From JANNSX01 sp041397825 (GTDB lineage Bacteria > Pseudomonadota > Alphaproteobacteria > Rhizobiales > Hyphomicrobiaceae), in the NCBI GenBank assembly GCA_041397825.1, contig JAWKVX010000005.1:551241-615240 (forward strand): a stretch of DNA of 64,000 nt, written 5' to 3'. Below, piece after piece: positions 1 through 8,408 of this stretch (positions are counted from its first letter, which is position 1; every line of letters begins with the position of its first letter). Below the pieces are notes generated by a model, which made no database searches, was not told the origin of the DNA, and was given only the letters and a program-made list of their open reading frames with translations. The position numbers and the translations under genes are program-made.

Positions 1-780
1 ATCAACTTCATAAATCCATTCGGAACACGACTCTATGACGAGATCATCGTCAAGACCTTGGGTCACTATGCAGCCGAAGGCACCGATCTCGTCGTGACGC
101 ATCTCGAGAATTGTCCGCCGGATATCGATTTCTTCTATTCCAAGCATATGATCGAGCAATCTCTCTATGAGGCGGTCATGCGCTCGGAGGAGGAGGGCTT
201 CGACGCGGTTGTCGTCGGCTGCCTCTATGATCCAGGCGTCCGGGTTGCCCGAGAGCTGGTCGACATTCCGGTCATCGGCCCGTTGGAGGCCGCATTCCAG
301 ATGGCAGCTTACTACGGCCATTCGACCATGGTCCTGACCGACCACCGGAAAGCGGTTCCCTATATCCGCGAGGCGGCGCAGGTCAACGGCCAGGGTCAGA
401 CGGTTCGCGGTGTCGACGCCATCGACTGGTTCGTCAAGGACATGATCGGCGACCGTGCCGCCGTCGTGCGCGACGTCGTGCGTGTGTCGAAGGAGGCCGC
501 CCGGCGCTTCGACGCCGAGACGGTCATCATGGGCTGCACGATCATTGCGGCGATCTATCAGGAGCACCTGATGGAGGGGGGGCATCCCTCCGAAGTGCCA
601 ATCATCAATCCCAATCTGGTGGCGCTCAAGGTCGCCGAGGGCTTGGCCGATCTCAAGCAGAAGGGCAGCTATTTTGTCGCCAGGAGCGGTTTCTACATGA
701 AGCCGACAGGACATTTTGCCGAGGAGTTCAAGCGGGCCCGCCGTATCTGGAATGCCGCCAAGCCGGACTTCAAGGGTTGA
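1..780 (+). CDS. Asp/Glu/hydantoin racemase family protein, 5' end outside window
   Basis: The reading frame is open from base 1 (it begins INFINPFGTRLYDE), so the true start lies upstream and the TTG at 58 is only an internal codon. The family is cofactor-independent racemases that use two cysteines as acid and base on the alpha carbon of amino acids or 5-substituted hydantoins. Both cysteines are visible: VVGCLYDPG (Cys codon at 220) and VIMGCTII (Cys codon at 535), each closing a beta strand of the two pseudo-symmetric domains. About 260 codons are present, close to full family length of 230-250, so little is missing. Hydantoin racemase, Asp/Glu racemase and maleate isomerase cannot be separated here. 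A hydantoinase B remnant lies at 45609, but no intact hydantoinase is in the window. Confidence 0.85.
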   Translation: MNFINPFGTRLYDEIIVKTLGHYAAEGTDLVVTHLENCPPDIDFFYSKHMIEQSLYEAVMRSEEEGFDAVVVGCLYDPGVRVARELVDIPVIGPLEAAFQMAAYYGHSTMVLTDHRKAVPYIREAAQVNGQGQTVRGVDAIDWFVKDMIGDRAAVVRDVVRVSKEAARRFDAETVIMGCTIIAAIYQEHLMEGGHPSEVPIINPNLVALKVAEGLADLKQKGSYFVARSGFYMKPTGHFAEEFKRARRIWNAAKPDFKG

Positions 781-815
781 GATCACGCCGACTTCAAGAC
801 TGCCTGTTGAAATTA

Positions 816-833
816 ATAGACCGATTGGTCTAT
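816..833. promoter_or_regulatory. Palindromic operator, TetR-type
   Basis: A perfect inverted repeat, ATAGACC-GATT-GGTCTAT (7-bp arms, 4-bp centre), lies in AT-rich DNA 56 bp before the SDR start at 889. TAGACCNNNNGGTCTA half-sites are typical of TetR-family operators. No TetR gene is in the window, so the regulator would be outside it or to the left of the racemase. It probably controls the operon starting at 889. Confidence 0.6.
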
Positions 834-888
834 AGTCTGTTCCAGCGGCGGTAGGCCGCTGTCCCGATCGACGGCACAAGGAGATGCG

Positions 889-1677
889 ATGTCCGAGCTC
901 GATGGTCAGGTGGGTGTCGTTACAGGCGGCGAGACAGGAATTGGCCTTGGCATTGTCGAGGCCCTGACGGCCGCCGGCATGCACGTCGTCATCGGCGGGC
1001 TGCTGGCGGACGAAGGCGCTCTGGCGGTCGCCAAAGTCAGCAAGACTGGCGGCAAGGTCGAGTTCAAGCCGACCGATGTCAGGCATCTGGCCGAGGTGAA
1101 CGATCTCGTCGACAGCACCGTCGCCAGGCACGGCCGCCTGGACGTCATGGTCAACAACGCAGCGATCTTCGATGGCTTTGCGAGTTGTCTCGATACTAGC
1201 GATGCGCTCTGGGAGTCGGTCATCAACATCAATCTCAGAGGCTGCTTCTACGGGTGCCGGGCGGCGCTACGGCATATGGTGCCGAAAGAGAAGGGCAAGA
1301 TCATCAATGTCGCCTCGGTTGGCGGTCTGCGTGGCGCCGCCGACGGCACCTCTTATACCGCCTCGAAATTCGCCATCGTCGGCATGACCCGGCAGATCGC
1401 TTGCGACTACGCGGAAAAGGGCATTTCCGCAAACGCCATCTGCCCCGGTGTCATCCAGACCAACATCCGGGCCAACTCGATGAAGATCCTCGGCCCTGAT
1501 GCGCCGCCCATGCGCGGCGTCGGCGCCGATCCGGACGGCTTTAAGCGACTCGTTCCCGAGCGACGCCGCGGTCAGCCCGGCGAGATCGGCAATCTCGCGG
1601 TCTACCTCGCCTCCGACAAATCAAGCTACATCCAGGGTCAGGCTATCGCCATCGACGGCGGCTGGACCGCCACCTGA
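889..1677 (+). CDS. SDR family oxidoreductase
   Basis: A 262-residue classical short-chain dehydrogenase/reductase, an NAD(P)-dependent alcohol/ketone oxidoreductase of the cytoplasm. The nucleotide-binding motif is TGGETGIG near residues 12-19, followed by NNAA, a serine in NVAS and the catalytic YTASK motif; the C-terminus IDGGWTAT is typical. The ATG at 889 has AAGGAG upstream. It is the first gene of a plus-strand operon with a MaoC-type hydratase (1721), a CoA ligase (2200) and a two-subunit flavoprotein (3726, 5223), and it follows the palindrome at 816-833. A role in oxidising a beta-hydroxyacyl or hydroxy intermediate fits, but the substrate cannot be deduced. Confidence 0.88.
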   Translation: MSELDGQVGVVTGGETGIGLGIVEALTAAGMHVVIGGLLADEGALAVAKVSKTGGKVEFKPTDVRHLAEVNDLVDSTVARHGRLDVMVNNAAIFDGFASCLDTSDALWESVININLRGCFYGCRAALRHMVPKEKGKIINVASVGGLRGAADGTSYTASKFAIVGMTRQIACDYAEKGISANAICPGVIQTNIRANSMKILGPDAPPMRGVGADPDGFKRLVPERRRGQPGEIGNLAVYLASDKSSYIQGQAIAIDGGWTAT

Positions 1678-1720
1678 CTTCCGTTCCACCCTGCCGAAGC
1701 AAGCAACGAGGCCGCCCCGC

Positions 1721-2203
1721 ATGGACAGCAAAGCCATTGACGAGATCCCGATCGGACCGAATGCGCTCTTCTATGAGGACTTCGATGTCGGCAAGTGCTG
1801 GGTAACGCCGGCCCGCACCATCACCGAAGCCGACATCGTCATGTTCGCTGCCATGACCGGCGACTACAACCCCGTCCACACCGATGCGGAGTATGCGAAG
1901 ACCACACCGTTCGGAGTCCGCCTCCTGCACGGGCCGGCCGGTTTTGCGATCGCAACAGGCCTGGAGTTCCGTCTGGGCATCAAGGAAGGTACCGCGAGCG
2001 CCATGCTCGGCATGACATGGGACTTCCGTGGGCCGATTCTGATCGGCGACACGATCCGCGTCCGCGAGGAGGTCACGAGCAAGCGGGAGACGAAGAAGCC
2101 TCATCTCGGCATCGTCAACTTTCACGTAGCCATCCTCAACCAGCGCAACGAGGTGGTGCAGGACGGGGAGTGGAAGATCATGTTCCGGCGCCGGCCTGTA
2201 TGA
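1721..2203 (+). CDS. MaoC-type hot-dog dehydratase/hydratase
   Basis: A 160-residue single hot-dog protein of the MaoC/(R)-specific enoyl-CoA hydratase family. The motif TGDYNPVHTD (hydratase motif 2, catalytic Asp and His) is at about residues 46-55, followed by the LLHGPAGFA helix. The ATG at 1721 is chosen because the frame upstream of it is the out-of-frame shadow of the SDR; a weak GAGG precedes it. The stop overlaps the start of the CoA ligase (ATGA at 2200-2203), indicating translational coupling. It probably hydrates or dehydrates a CoA thioester made by that ligase. Confidence 0.85.
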   Translation: MDSKAIDEIPIGPNALFYEDFDVGKCWVTPARTITEADIVMFAAMTGDYNPVHTDAEYAKTTPFGVRLLHGPAGFAIATGLEFRLGIKEGTASAMLGMTWDFRGPILIGDTIRVREEVTSKRETKKPHLGIVNFHVAILNQRNEVVQDGEWKIMFRRRPV

Positions 2204-3729
2204 AGCGCGCCATGGGCGACGTCGCGGAACAGGGTACGGTCTATCGCCTGATCTCGGCCGTGGCCGGCCGACTTCCGGGCAAGACAGCGCTCATCCACGA
2301 CGGGCGCTCGCTGACCTATGCCGAGCTGAAGGAGAGGATCGACCACACGGCATGGAATCTCCATGCGGCCGGCGTCGGCTATGGTGACCGTTTCGCCGTG
2401 TTCGCCGAAAGCTGCCCGGACATCTTGATCAGCTACTATGCAGCCTCGAAGATTGGTGCCGTGATGGTACCGATCAATCCAAACATGACGGCTGCCGAGG
2501 TCGGGCATGCGGCCACCCATTGCGAGGCGAATCTGCTCTATCACGACGATGCCGTCGCGAGCACTGCGGCACAGGCCCTGCCCGGGACCAAGCTTCGGCC
2601 GCTCGCCGATCTGTCGAAGCCAGGCCATGCTGCGGATGTGGGGGAGGATCCGCGGATCGATGCCGACGACGATTGCGTCATCGTCTATACTTCCGGCTCC
2701 ACCGGTACGCCCAAGGCGATCGTGCTGAGCCATCGTTCGCAGACCGGCGTACTCGCGTCACTCGCCGAGATGTGGGGCATCACCGAGAGCGACACGACCC
2801 TTGTCGGCCTGCCGCTCGGCTACCTTTACGGACTTTCGACAGCGGCCACGACCCAACTCGCCTGCGGTGGCACCGTCGCGCTGATGCGTCGCTTCCATCC
2901 CGGGAAGGCACTTGAGGCCTTCGTCGCCTCGAGGGCGACCGTCTATCAAGGCGTGCCGACCATGTTCTCCATGATGCTCGACTATGCCGAGCAGCAGAGG
3001 CTTGACATCGACCTTTCGGGTGTACGCGTCCTGATCTGCGCCGGCGCACCGCTGCCTGAGGAGCTGAAGAGCCGTTTTGCCACTCGCTTCGGCAAGGAGA
3101 TCCAGAACTACTACGCGCTCTCCGAATGCACGCCTGTCTTCGGTTTCTATGCCTCCGACCCGGTGCCACCTCCGCCGGGCGCAGCAGGCAAGCTCGCGCC
3201 CGGTTCCTCTGCACGCATTCTCGATGCCGATGGCCGTGAATGTCCCGCAGGCACCCCCGGCGAGTTGCTCGTCAGAGCCGCAGCGACGATGAAACGCTAT
3301 CACAAGGATCCCGACAACACCCGTGCCGTTCTGGTCGATGGCTGGATCAGAACCGGCGACATCGCGACCAAGGATCAGAACGGTTTCTACGCCATCACAG
3401 GCCGGCTCAAGGACATCATCATCCGTGGCGGTGCCAACATATCTCCGGCCGAGGTGGAGGGCGTGCTCGCCCGTCATCCGGCCGTTCAGGAGGTTGCAGT
3501 CATTGGCATGCCCGACAGGATCTTCGGAGAGGTTCCAGTCGCCTTTGTTGTCAGCCGCGCCGGACGGACCGTGACGGTCGACGAGTTGGTGACCTTTGCC
3601 GCCGAGGTGCTTGCCGATTTCAAGATCCCCCGGCAGATGCGCTTTGTCGATGAGCTTCCGTTAGGTCAAACCGGCAAGGTTGACCGAAAGGCTCTCAGGT
3701 CGCGTTGGACTTCGGAGGCGCACCCATGA
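2200..3729 (+). CDS. Class I adenylate-forming acyl-CoA synthetase
   Basis: A 509-residue AMP-binding enzyme that activates a carboxylic acid to acyl-AMP and then acyl-CoA. The P-loop motif VYTSGSTGTPK is near residue 162, the hinge region GWIRTGD and GRLKDIIIRGG follow, and the C-terminal catalytic lysine motif is intact (GQTGKVDRKAL). The ATG at 2200 overlaps the MaoC stop; an alternative ATG lies at 2212. Its own end overlaps the next start (ATGA at 3726-3729), so SDR, MaoC, ligase and flavoprotein genes form one coupled operon. Aryl, short-chain and amino-acid-derived substrates are all possible. Confidence 0.9.
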   Translation: MKRAMGDVAEQGTVYRLISAVAGRLPGKTALIHDGRSLTYAELKERIDHTAWNLHAAGVGYGDRFAVFAESCPDILISYYAASKIGAVMVPINPNMTAAEVGHAATHCEANLLYHDDAVASTAAQALPGTKLRPLADLSKPGHAADVGEDPRIDADDDCVIVYTSGSTGTPKAIVLSHRSQTGVLASLAEMWGITESDTTLVGLPLGYLYGLSTAATTQLACGGTVALMRRFHPGKALEAFVASRATVYQGVPTMFSMMLDYAEQQRLDIDLSGVRVLICAGAPLPEELKSRFATRFGKEIQNYYALSECTPVFGFYASDPVPPPPGAAGKLAPGSSARILDADGRECPAGTPGELLVRAAATMKRYHKDPDNTRAVLVDGWIRTGDIATKDQNGFYAITGRLKDIIIRGGANISPAEVEGVLARHPAVQEVAVIGMPDRIFGEVPVAFVVSRAGRTVTVDELVTFAAEVLADFKIPRQMRFVDELPLGQTGKVDRKALRSRWTSEAHP

Positions 3730-5213
3730 ATTCAAGCGTGAGGCATGTCGTCGTGGTCGGAGGCGGCCCTGCCGGCTCTGCCGCCGCGATCGAGGTGGCT
3801 CGGCTCGGCTGCCGCGTGACTCTCGTCGACGAGCACCCCCAGTCCGCGGCGGCCATGAGCCTCGACGCTCCGTATTTCTACGGCGCGCGCTTTTCGCCGC
3901 TGCTGTCGAACGTCCGCGCCGTCGCCGAGCGCGTGCTCGGTGCCAATGAGGCGCTTATGGCCTGCGTCGAGGCGGGGGTCGAGGTGCTGACGAGCACTGT
4001 CGCCTGGGGCGTCTTCCTGGAGGGACCGACCAGCCGGCATCTGGGTGCGCCGAAAGTCGCGCTGGCCGATGACCAGCGGAGCTGGTGCCTCGACTTCGAC
4101 GCGCTGATCCTCGCCCCGGGTGCCCGCGATCTGGTTCTGTCCTTCCCCGGCTGGCAGCTTCCCGGTGTCCTCGGCGTGAAGGGTGCTTCGACACTGCTCG
4201 AGAGCTATCATGCCTTCGAGGGGCGCAGGGTCTTGATCCTCGGCAGCGGAACCGCCGGACTCGCATTCGCACGGAGCGCACGCGCCTCGGGCATCAATGT
4301 CGCCGGCGTGGTCGATCCCGCAGGCGAGATCGCGGGCGATGCCGCCCTCGCCCAGGCTCTGCAACTAGCCGGCGTCACGTTTCTCCTCGACCACGCGATC
4401 GAGCGCGCGATCGGGACCCAGGAGGTCGAGGCGGCCCGGCTGGTGCACCGAAAGAACGGGTCGCGCCAGGACATCGCCTGCGACACCATCGTCATGGCGT
4501 TTGGTCCGGTGCCCAATGTCGAGCTCGCCGCCATCGCTGGTTGCGCGCTCACCTACGACGAGATGCGCGGCGGCTGGTGCCCGGTGCTCGGCCCTGACAT
4601 GCAGAGCAGCGTCGAAGGAGTTTTCGTGGTCGGCGATGGGGCCGGCATCGATGCGGTTGGGCTCCTCGACCCCGAGATCGCGATCCGAGAGGCACGCGCG
4701 GCCGCCCGGGCTGCGGCCTGCGGTGAGACAGCACCCTGCGTCCCGCCTCGGATTGCTCCTGTGACTTCCGATCGCCGCGGCGCCGCCGAGGTCTGGCTCG
4801 AGGCTCTGGTCGATGCCGCAGGTCTCGACGTCGTCGTCTGTCAGTGCGAGGAGGTGACGCGACGCGAGCTTCTCGACCTCGCGCCGCCGCGCTACCTCGG
4901 GACCAGAGGCCGGCCACCAGGAGAGGCACTCGAGACGGCGATTGCCGGCGGGCGCCTCAGCCAGGATTTGGTCAAGCGGATGACGCGCGCCGGCATGGGG
5001 CATTGCCAGGGCAAACGGTGTCGCGACCACGTCGCCATGCTGCTGGCGCGGGCGTTGGGGCTACCGCTGGCGAACGTCGCTCCGGGCACCTACCGGGCTC
5101 CCGTCCGGCCAGTGTCACTCGCGGTCATGCAGGCCGACGACGAGTCTGCAGAGTTGCGGGAGCGATGGGCCTATTGGCTGCACCCGGTCGAGGGCCCGCC
5201 TGCTGGCTTGTGA
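3726..5213 (+). CDS. FAD/NAD(P)-dependent oxidoreductase with BFD-like [2Fe-2S] domain (HcnB / opine oxidase subunit A-like)
   Basis: A 495-residue flavoprotein. An N-terminal dinucleotide-binding motif VVVGGGPAGSAAA (about residues 10-22) and a second one, LILGSGTAGLA (near 171), mark the pyridine-nucleotide-disulfide oxidoreductase fold. The C-terminal part carries CQC (near 372) and HCQGKRC, the four-cysteine pattern of BFD-like [2Fe-2S] domains. This architecture matches HcnB of hydrogen cyanide synthase and subunit A of octopine/nopaline oxidases. The ATG at 3726 overlaps the ligase stop; the TTG at 3705 is less likely. The next gene, 9 bp on, encodes the DAO-fold partner expected for subunit B. 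No separate HcnA-like ferredoxin gene is seen. Confidence 0.85.
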   Translation: MNSSVRHVVVVGGGPAGSAAAIEVARLGCRVTLVDEHPQSAAAMSLDAPYFYGARFSPLLSNVRAVAERVLGANEALMACVEAGVEVLTSTVAWGVFLEGPTSRHLGAPKVALADDQRSWCLDFDALILAPGARDLVLSFPGWQLPGVLGVKGASTLLESYHAFEGRRVLILGSGTAGLAFARSARASGINVAGVVDPAGEIAGDAALAQALQLAGVTFLLDHAIERAIGTQEVEAARLVHRKNGSRQDIACDTIVMAFGPVPNVELAAIAGCALTYDEMRGGWCPVLGPDMQSSVEGVFVVGDGAGIDAVGLLDPEIAIREARAAARAAACGETAPCVPPRIAPVTSDRRGAAEVWLEALVDAAGLDVVVCQCEEVTRRELLDLAPPRYLGTRGRPPGEALETAIAGGRLSQDLVKRMTRAGMGHCQGKRCRDHVAMLLARALGLPLANVAPGTYRAPVRPVSLAVMQADDESAELRERWAYWLHPVEGPPAGL

Positions 5214-5222
5214 GGAGCACCC

Positions 5223-6383
5223 ATGCCGAGAGCGGACGTCGTCGTCATCGGAGCCGGTATCATCGGTCTGTCGACCGGCTATCGGCTCGCCAAGGCTGGC
5301 GCCAGGGTCATCGTGCTGGAGAAGGGACGAGTGGCCTACGAAGCCTCGTCACGAGCCACGGGCTTCCTTAGTCTCAGGGCGGATACACCGGGGGAATCTC
5401 CGCTCGCGCAAGCGGCCGAGCGGCTCTGGGATGGGCTCGACGACGAGCTCGGATATCCGACGGAGTGGACGCAGAAGGGCCGGCTCTGGGTCGCGGCAAG
5501 CGACCGTCAGTGGAGGGACCTTCAAAGCGACCACAAGCTGTATGCCCGGAGCGGCATTGCGTTCGACCTGATCGATCCGGCTCGCTGCCGCGAGCTTGTT
5601 CCCGCGCTGGCTCCCACGGTCAGAGGCGGCATCTTCACGCCTCGGTCCGGTCATGCCAATCCGCAGCGCGCCTCGCAGGCCTTCGCCTGGGCCATGCGGG
5701 ACCGCGGCGGAGAGCTCCGGGAGCTGACGGCCGTCACGGGTATTCGTTCGCATAACGGTCGCGTGACAGGCGTCGATACCACCGCCGGTCCCATCGATGC
5801 CGGCGCGGTCGTCAGCTGTGCCGGACCGCAGACAACGCTGATCGGCCGAATGGTTGGCGTCAGCATTCCCGTCGCCTCCGTCCGGCTCGAGGCGATGATC
5901 ACAACACCCCTCCCGCCGCTCTTCGAGGTCGCCATAGTCGCCAATGGCATCTCGGTGCGCCAGACGCGGCGCGGCAACATACACATCAACGGCGGGCCGC
6001 ACGAGTGGATCGGCGTCGACATCGATCGCGAGCCAGAGAAGCCGAATACGCCCCTGTTGCGCAATATCGCGCGCCGGGCCGTCGAGCTCATGCCGTCGCT
6101 GTCGCATGCCCAGGTGCTGCGAAGCTGGGCCGGAATCGTCGAGATCACCCCGGATCAGACGACGCTTATCGAGCGGCTCAGGGAGCCGGACGGCATGATC
6201 ATCGCCACATGCTCGGGTCACGGTTTCGGCATGGCACCCAGCATGGGTGTGGCACTCGCCGAGCTGGCGCTCGAAGGCCGGACCTCGATGCCGGTCGGTT
6301 CGCTGGGGTTGGAGCGCTTCGGCGATCTGCCGGCAGACTGGCGCGAGCGGCGACGGTGGCAGCCGGGTCAGTACAACACCTGA
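5223..6383 (+). CDS. DAO-family FAD-dependent oxidoreductase (HcnC / opine oxidase subunit B-like)
   Basis: A 386-residue D-amino-acid-oxidase-fold flavoprotein. The N-terminus shows the FAD-binding motif VVVIGAGIIGLSTGYRLA, and the C-terminal ATCSGHGFGMAPSMG motif also contacts FAD. These enzymes oxidise C-N bonds of glycine, sarcosine, opines or similar amines. The gene follows the [2Fe-2S] flavoprotein by 9 bp with a GAGGAGC ribosome site, so the two probably form a heteromeric dehydrogenase/oxidase like octopine oxidase or HcnBC. The substrate is inferred only as a secondary or N-substituted amino acid. It ends 25 bp from the convergent nitronate monooxygenase gene. Confidence 0.87.
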   Translation: MPRADVVVIGAGIIGLSTGYRLAKAGARVIVLEKGRVAYEASSRATGFLSLRADTPGESPLAQAAERLWDGLDDELGYPTEWTQKGRLWVAASDRQWRDLQSDHKLYARSGIAFDLIDPARCRELVPALAPTVRGGIFTPRSGHANPQRASQAFAWAMRDRGGELRELTAVTGIRSHNGRVTGVDTTAGPIDAGAVVSCAGPQTTLIGRMVGVSIPVASVRLEAMITTPLPPLFEVAIVANGISVRQTRRGNIHINGGPHEWIGVDIDREPEKPNTPLLRNIARRAVELMPSLSHAQVLRSWAGIVEITPDQTTLIERLREPDGMIIATCSGHGFGMAPSMGVALAELALEGRTSMPVGSLGLERFGDLPADWRERRRWQPGQYNT

Positions 6384-6408
6384 GCCGGCGTCGGGCCGGA
6401 GCGCCTAG

Positions 6409-7521
6409 TCAGCTGCCGCTCGTCACCGTAGTCAACTCCTCGAGGGCCTCGACATACTCGGTGAGCAACCGCTGCATGACCTGCCGCACCGACGCCTCCT
6501 CCCGCATGTCGCCGACGATCTGTCCGACCGAATAGGTCCAATAGTCGAGGCGCCTGGCTCGCTCCGCCCGGCGGAACGGATCGCCCGCAAGGATCGACTG
6601 CAATGGGAATGTCAGAGGCTTCGGCGCCCCCGGTGCATCCCAGGCCTCGTTGTAGCGCGAGCGCAGCATGCGGCCCTGCTTGCCAGTCATGGCCTTGCTG
6701 ATGACGGCATCCTCGGAAGCAGCGTCGAACAGGCGTTGCTTCATTTCGGGCGAAAGCTCGCTTTCCGATGTCCCGAGCCAGATCGAGCCCATCCAGACGC
6801 CGGCCGCGCCCATGGCGAGCGCCGCGAGGATCTGAGAGCCGCGGCCGATGCCGCCGGCCGCCAGCACCGGCATGCCCCCAGCCGCCTCGACCACCTGCGG
6901 CCAGAGCACCATCGAGGAGATCGAGCCGACACTGCCGCCGGCCTCCGTGCCCTGCGCGACGACGACATCGACGCCGGCGTTCTTCTGCCGCTCCGTATGC
7001 TTGGCGCTCCCGACGAGCGCGCCGATCTTCACGTTCTTGGCATGCGCTGCCTCGACGATGTGCTTCGGCGGCACGCCGAGCGCGCCGACGATGAAGCGCA
7101 CCGGATGGCGCAGAGCGATCTCGAACTGCCGCTCGCTTTTCCTCGGTGTCATCGCCATCTTGGCGGCGTAGTCGCGCATGAAGGCGATGCGCTGGTCCTC
7201 CGGAATGCGGGGAATCCCGGCGTCGTCGAGTAGCCTGTCGGCAAAGGCGCGATGCGTCTCAGGCAGCAATGCGACGAGATCCTCGCTGCCGTCCACGTCC
7301 TCGAAGGTTCCCGGGAAGACGAGATCGACGCCATAGGGTTTGCCGCCGACCCGTTCATCGATCCAAGCGAGCGACATCTCGAACTCCTCCGGCGTCATCC
7401 AAGCCGCGCCAAGGATGCCCATGCCGCCCGCGTTCGTCACCGCCGCGACGACGTCCCGGCAGTGTGAGAAGGCGAAGATGGGGAGGTCGATGCCAAAGTC
7501 GGCTGCAAGTCTCGTGTGCAT
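6409..7521 (-). CDS. Nitronate monooxygenase family (NPD-like) FMN enzyme
   Basis: A 370-residue TIM-barrel flavoprotein of the 2-nitropropane dioxygenase/nitronate monooxygenase family, also related to FabK. Visible family features are VTNAGGMGILG near the N-terminus, AQGTEAGGSVG, and the phosphate-binding loop LAAGGIGRGSQILAALAMGA. Members oxidise alkyl nitronates or act on CoA-linked or unknown substrates. It starts 5 bp after the CoA-ligase alpha gene on the minus strand and is the last gene of that operon. The ATG at 7519-7521 is used; its ribosome site is weak. Confidence 0.85.
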   Translation of the reverse strand: MHTRLAADFGIDLPIFAFSHCRDVVAAVTNAGGMGILGAAWMTPEEFEMSLAWIDERVGGKPYGVDLVFPGTFEDVDGSEDLVALLPETHRAFADRLLDDAGIPRIPEDQRIAFMRDYAAKMAMTPRKSERQFEIALRHPVRFIVGALGVPPKHIVEAAHAKNVKIGALVGSAKHTERQKNAGVDVVVAQGTEAGGSVGSISSMVLWPQVVEAAGGMPVLAAGGIGRGSQILAALAMGAAGVWMGSIWLGTSESELSPEMKQRLFDAASEDAVISKAMTGKQGRMLRSRYNEAWDAPGAPKPLTFPLQSILAGDPFRRAERARRLDYWTYSVGQIVGDMREEASVRQVMQRLLTEYVEALEELTTVTSGS

Positions 7522-7526
7522 GTTGA

Positions 7527-8408
7527 TTAAGCCTTTCGAAGCGTTCTGAGAATACCGACGACGTCGCCAATGGTCGCGGCGACGTGCACGCCCGCATCTC
7601 TGAGGGCTTTGGTCTTGGTCTCGTAGTCGCCGCGCCCCGCTTCGGCGATGGCACCGGCATGGCCCATGCTCTGTCCGAGCGGCACGGAACGGCCGGAGAT
7701 GAAGGCAACGACCGGTTTGGACATTCGTCCCGGAATGATCCGGGCAGCGCGCTCCTCGTCGTCGCCACCGATCTCCCCGAGCATGACGATGGCATCGGTC
7801 TCGGGATCATCCTCGTAGAGTGGGAGCAGCTCCGCGAAGGACGCCCCTCGAACGGCGTCGCCGCCAATCCCGGAGATGGTGCTGACGCCGATCCCGAAGC
7901 TCATCATCTCCGACATCACCGCATAGGCGAGCGAGCCACTTTTGGAAATGACGCCGACGCGTCCCGGCATGCAGACGTCCTCGCTGTAGTAGCCGGCCTT
8001 GCCGGTGCCCGGCGACAGCAGCCCCGTGGAGTTCGGCCCGAGCAGGATCACTTTCGCCCTCTCGGCTCTTTGCCGGAGTTCGACGGCATCGTGTAACGGC
8101 ACGTCGTCGGTCAAACAGACCACCGTACTTACTCCGGCATAGATCGCCTCGATGACGACCGCTTTGACCTGCAATTGCGGTGTGAAAACGAGCAGCAGGT
8201 CGGCACCCGTCTGCTTCACGGCCTCGGCGACGCTCTCGTAAACAGGCACTGGCACAGGGAGCGGCGGTTCGATCGCCCCGGGACGCGAGGGCACGGCGCC
8301 GGCGAGTTGACGCCCGTAGCGGGTCATCTCGCCGAGCTGAAACCGGCCGCTGCGCGACTCTGCCCCATGCACGACGATACGTGTGTCTCGATCGAGGAGG
8401 ATGGTCAT
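7527..8408 (-). CDS. Succinate/malate-CoA ligase alpha subunit family
   Basis: A 293-residue CoA-binding subunit of the succinyl-CoA synthetase fold. The phospho-histidine loop is present as SMGHAGAIAE, and the CoA-binding Rossmann domain precedes it. The ATG at 8408 overlaps the stop of the beta-subunit gene (ATGA, 8405-8408) and gives the usual family length; a longer frame to 8618 lies over the beta gene and is rejected. With the beta subunit it should form an ADP- or GDP-forming ligase for a dicarboxylic acid. The usual TCA-cycle neighbours (sucAB, mdh) are absent, so a malyl-CoA or other peripheral role is plausible but unproven. Confidence 0.85.
   Translation of the reverse strand: MTILLDRDTRIVVHGAESRSGRFQLGEMTRYGRQLAGAVPSRPGAIEPPLPVPVPVYESVAEAVKQTGADLLLVFTPQLQVKAVVIEAIYAGVSTVVCLTDDVPLHDAVELRQRAERAKVILLGPNSTGLLSPGTGKAGYYSEDVCMPGRVGVISKSGSLAYAVMSEMMSFGIGVSTISGIGGDAVRGASFAELLPLYEDDPETDAIVMLGEIGGDDEERAARIIPGRMSKPVVAFISGRSVPLGQSMGHAGAIAEAGRGDYETKTKALRDAGVHVAATIGDVVGILRTLRKA

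Noticed and set aside
3726..6383. Hydrogen cyanide synthase (hcnABC)
   Set aside because: Only HcnB- and HcnC-like subunits are present, no HcnA; opine- or amine-oxidase-type function is equally or more likely.
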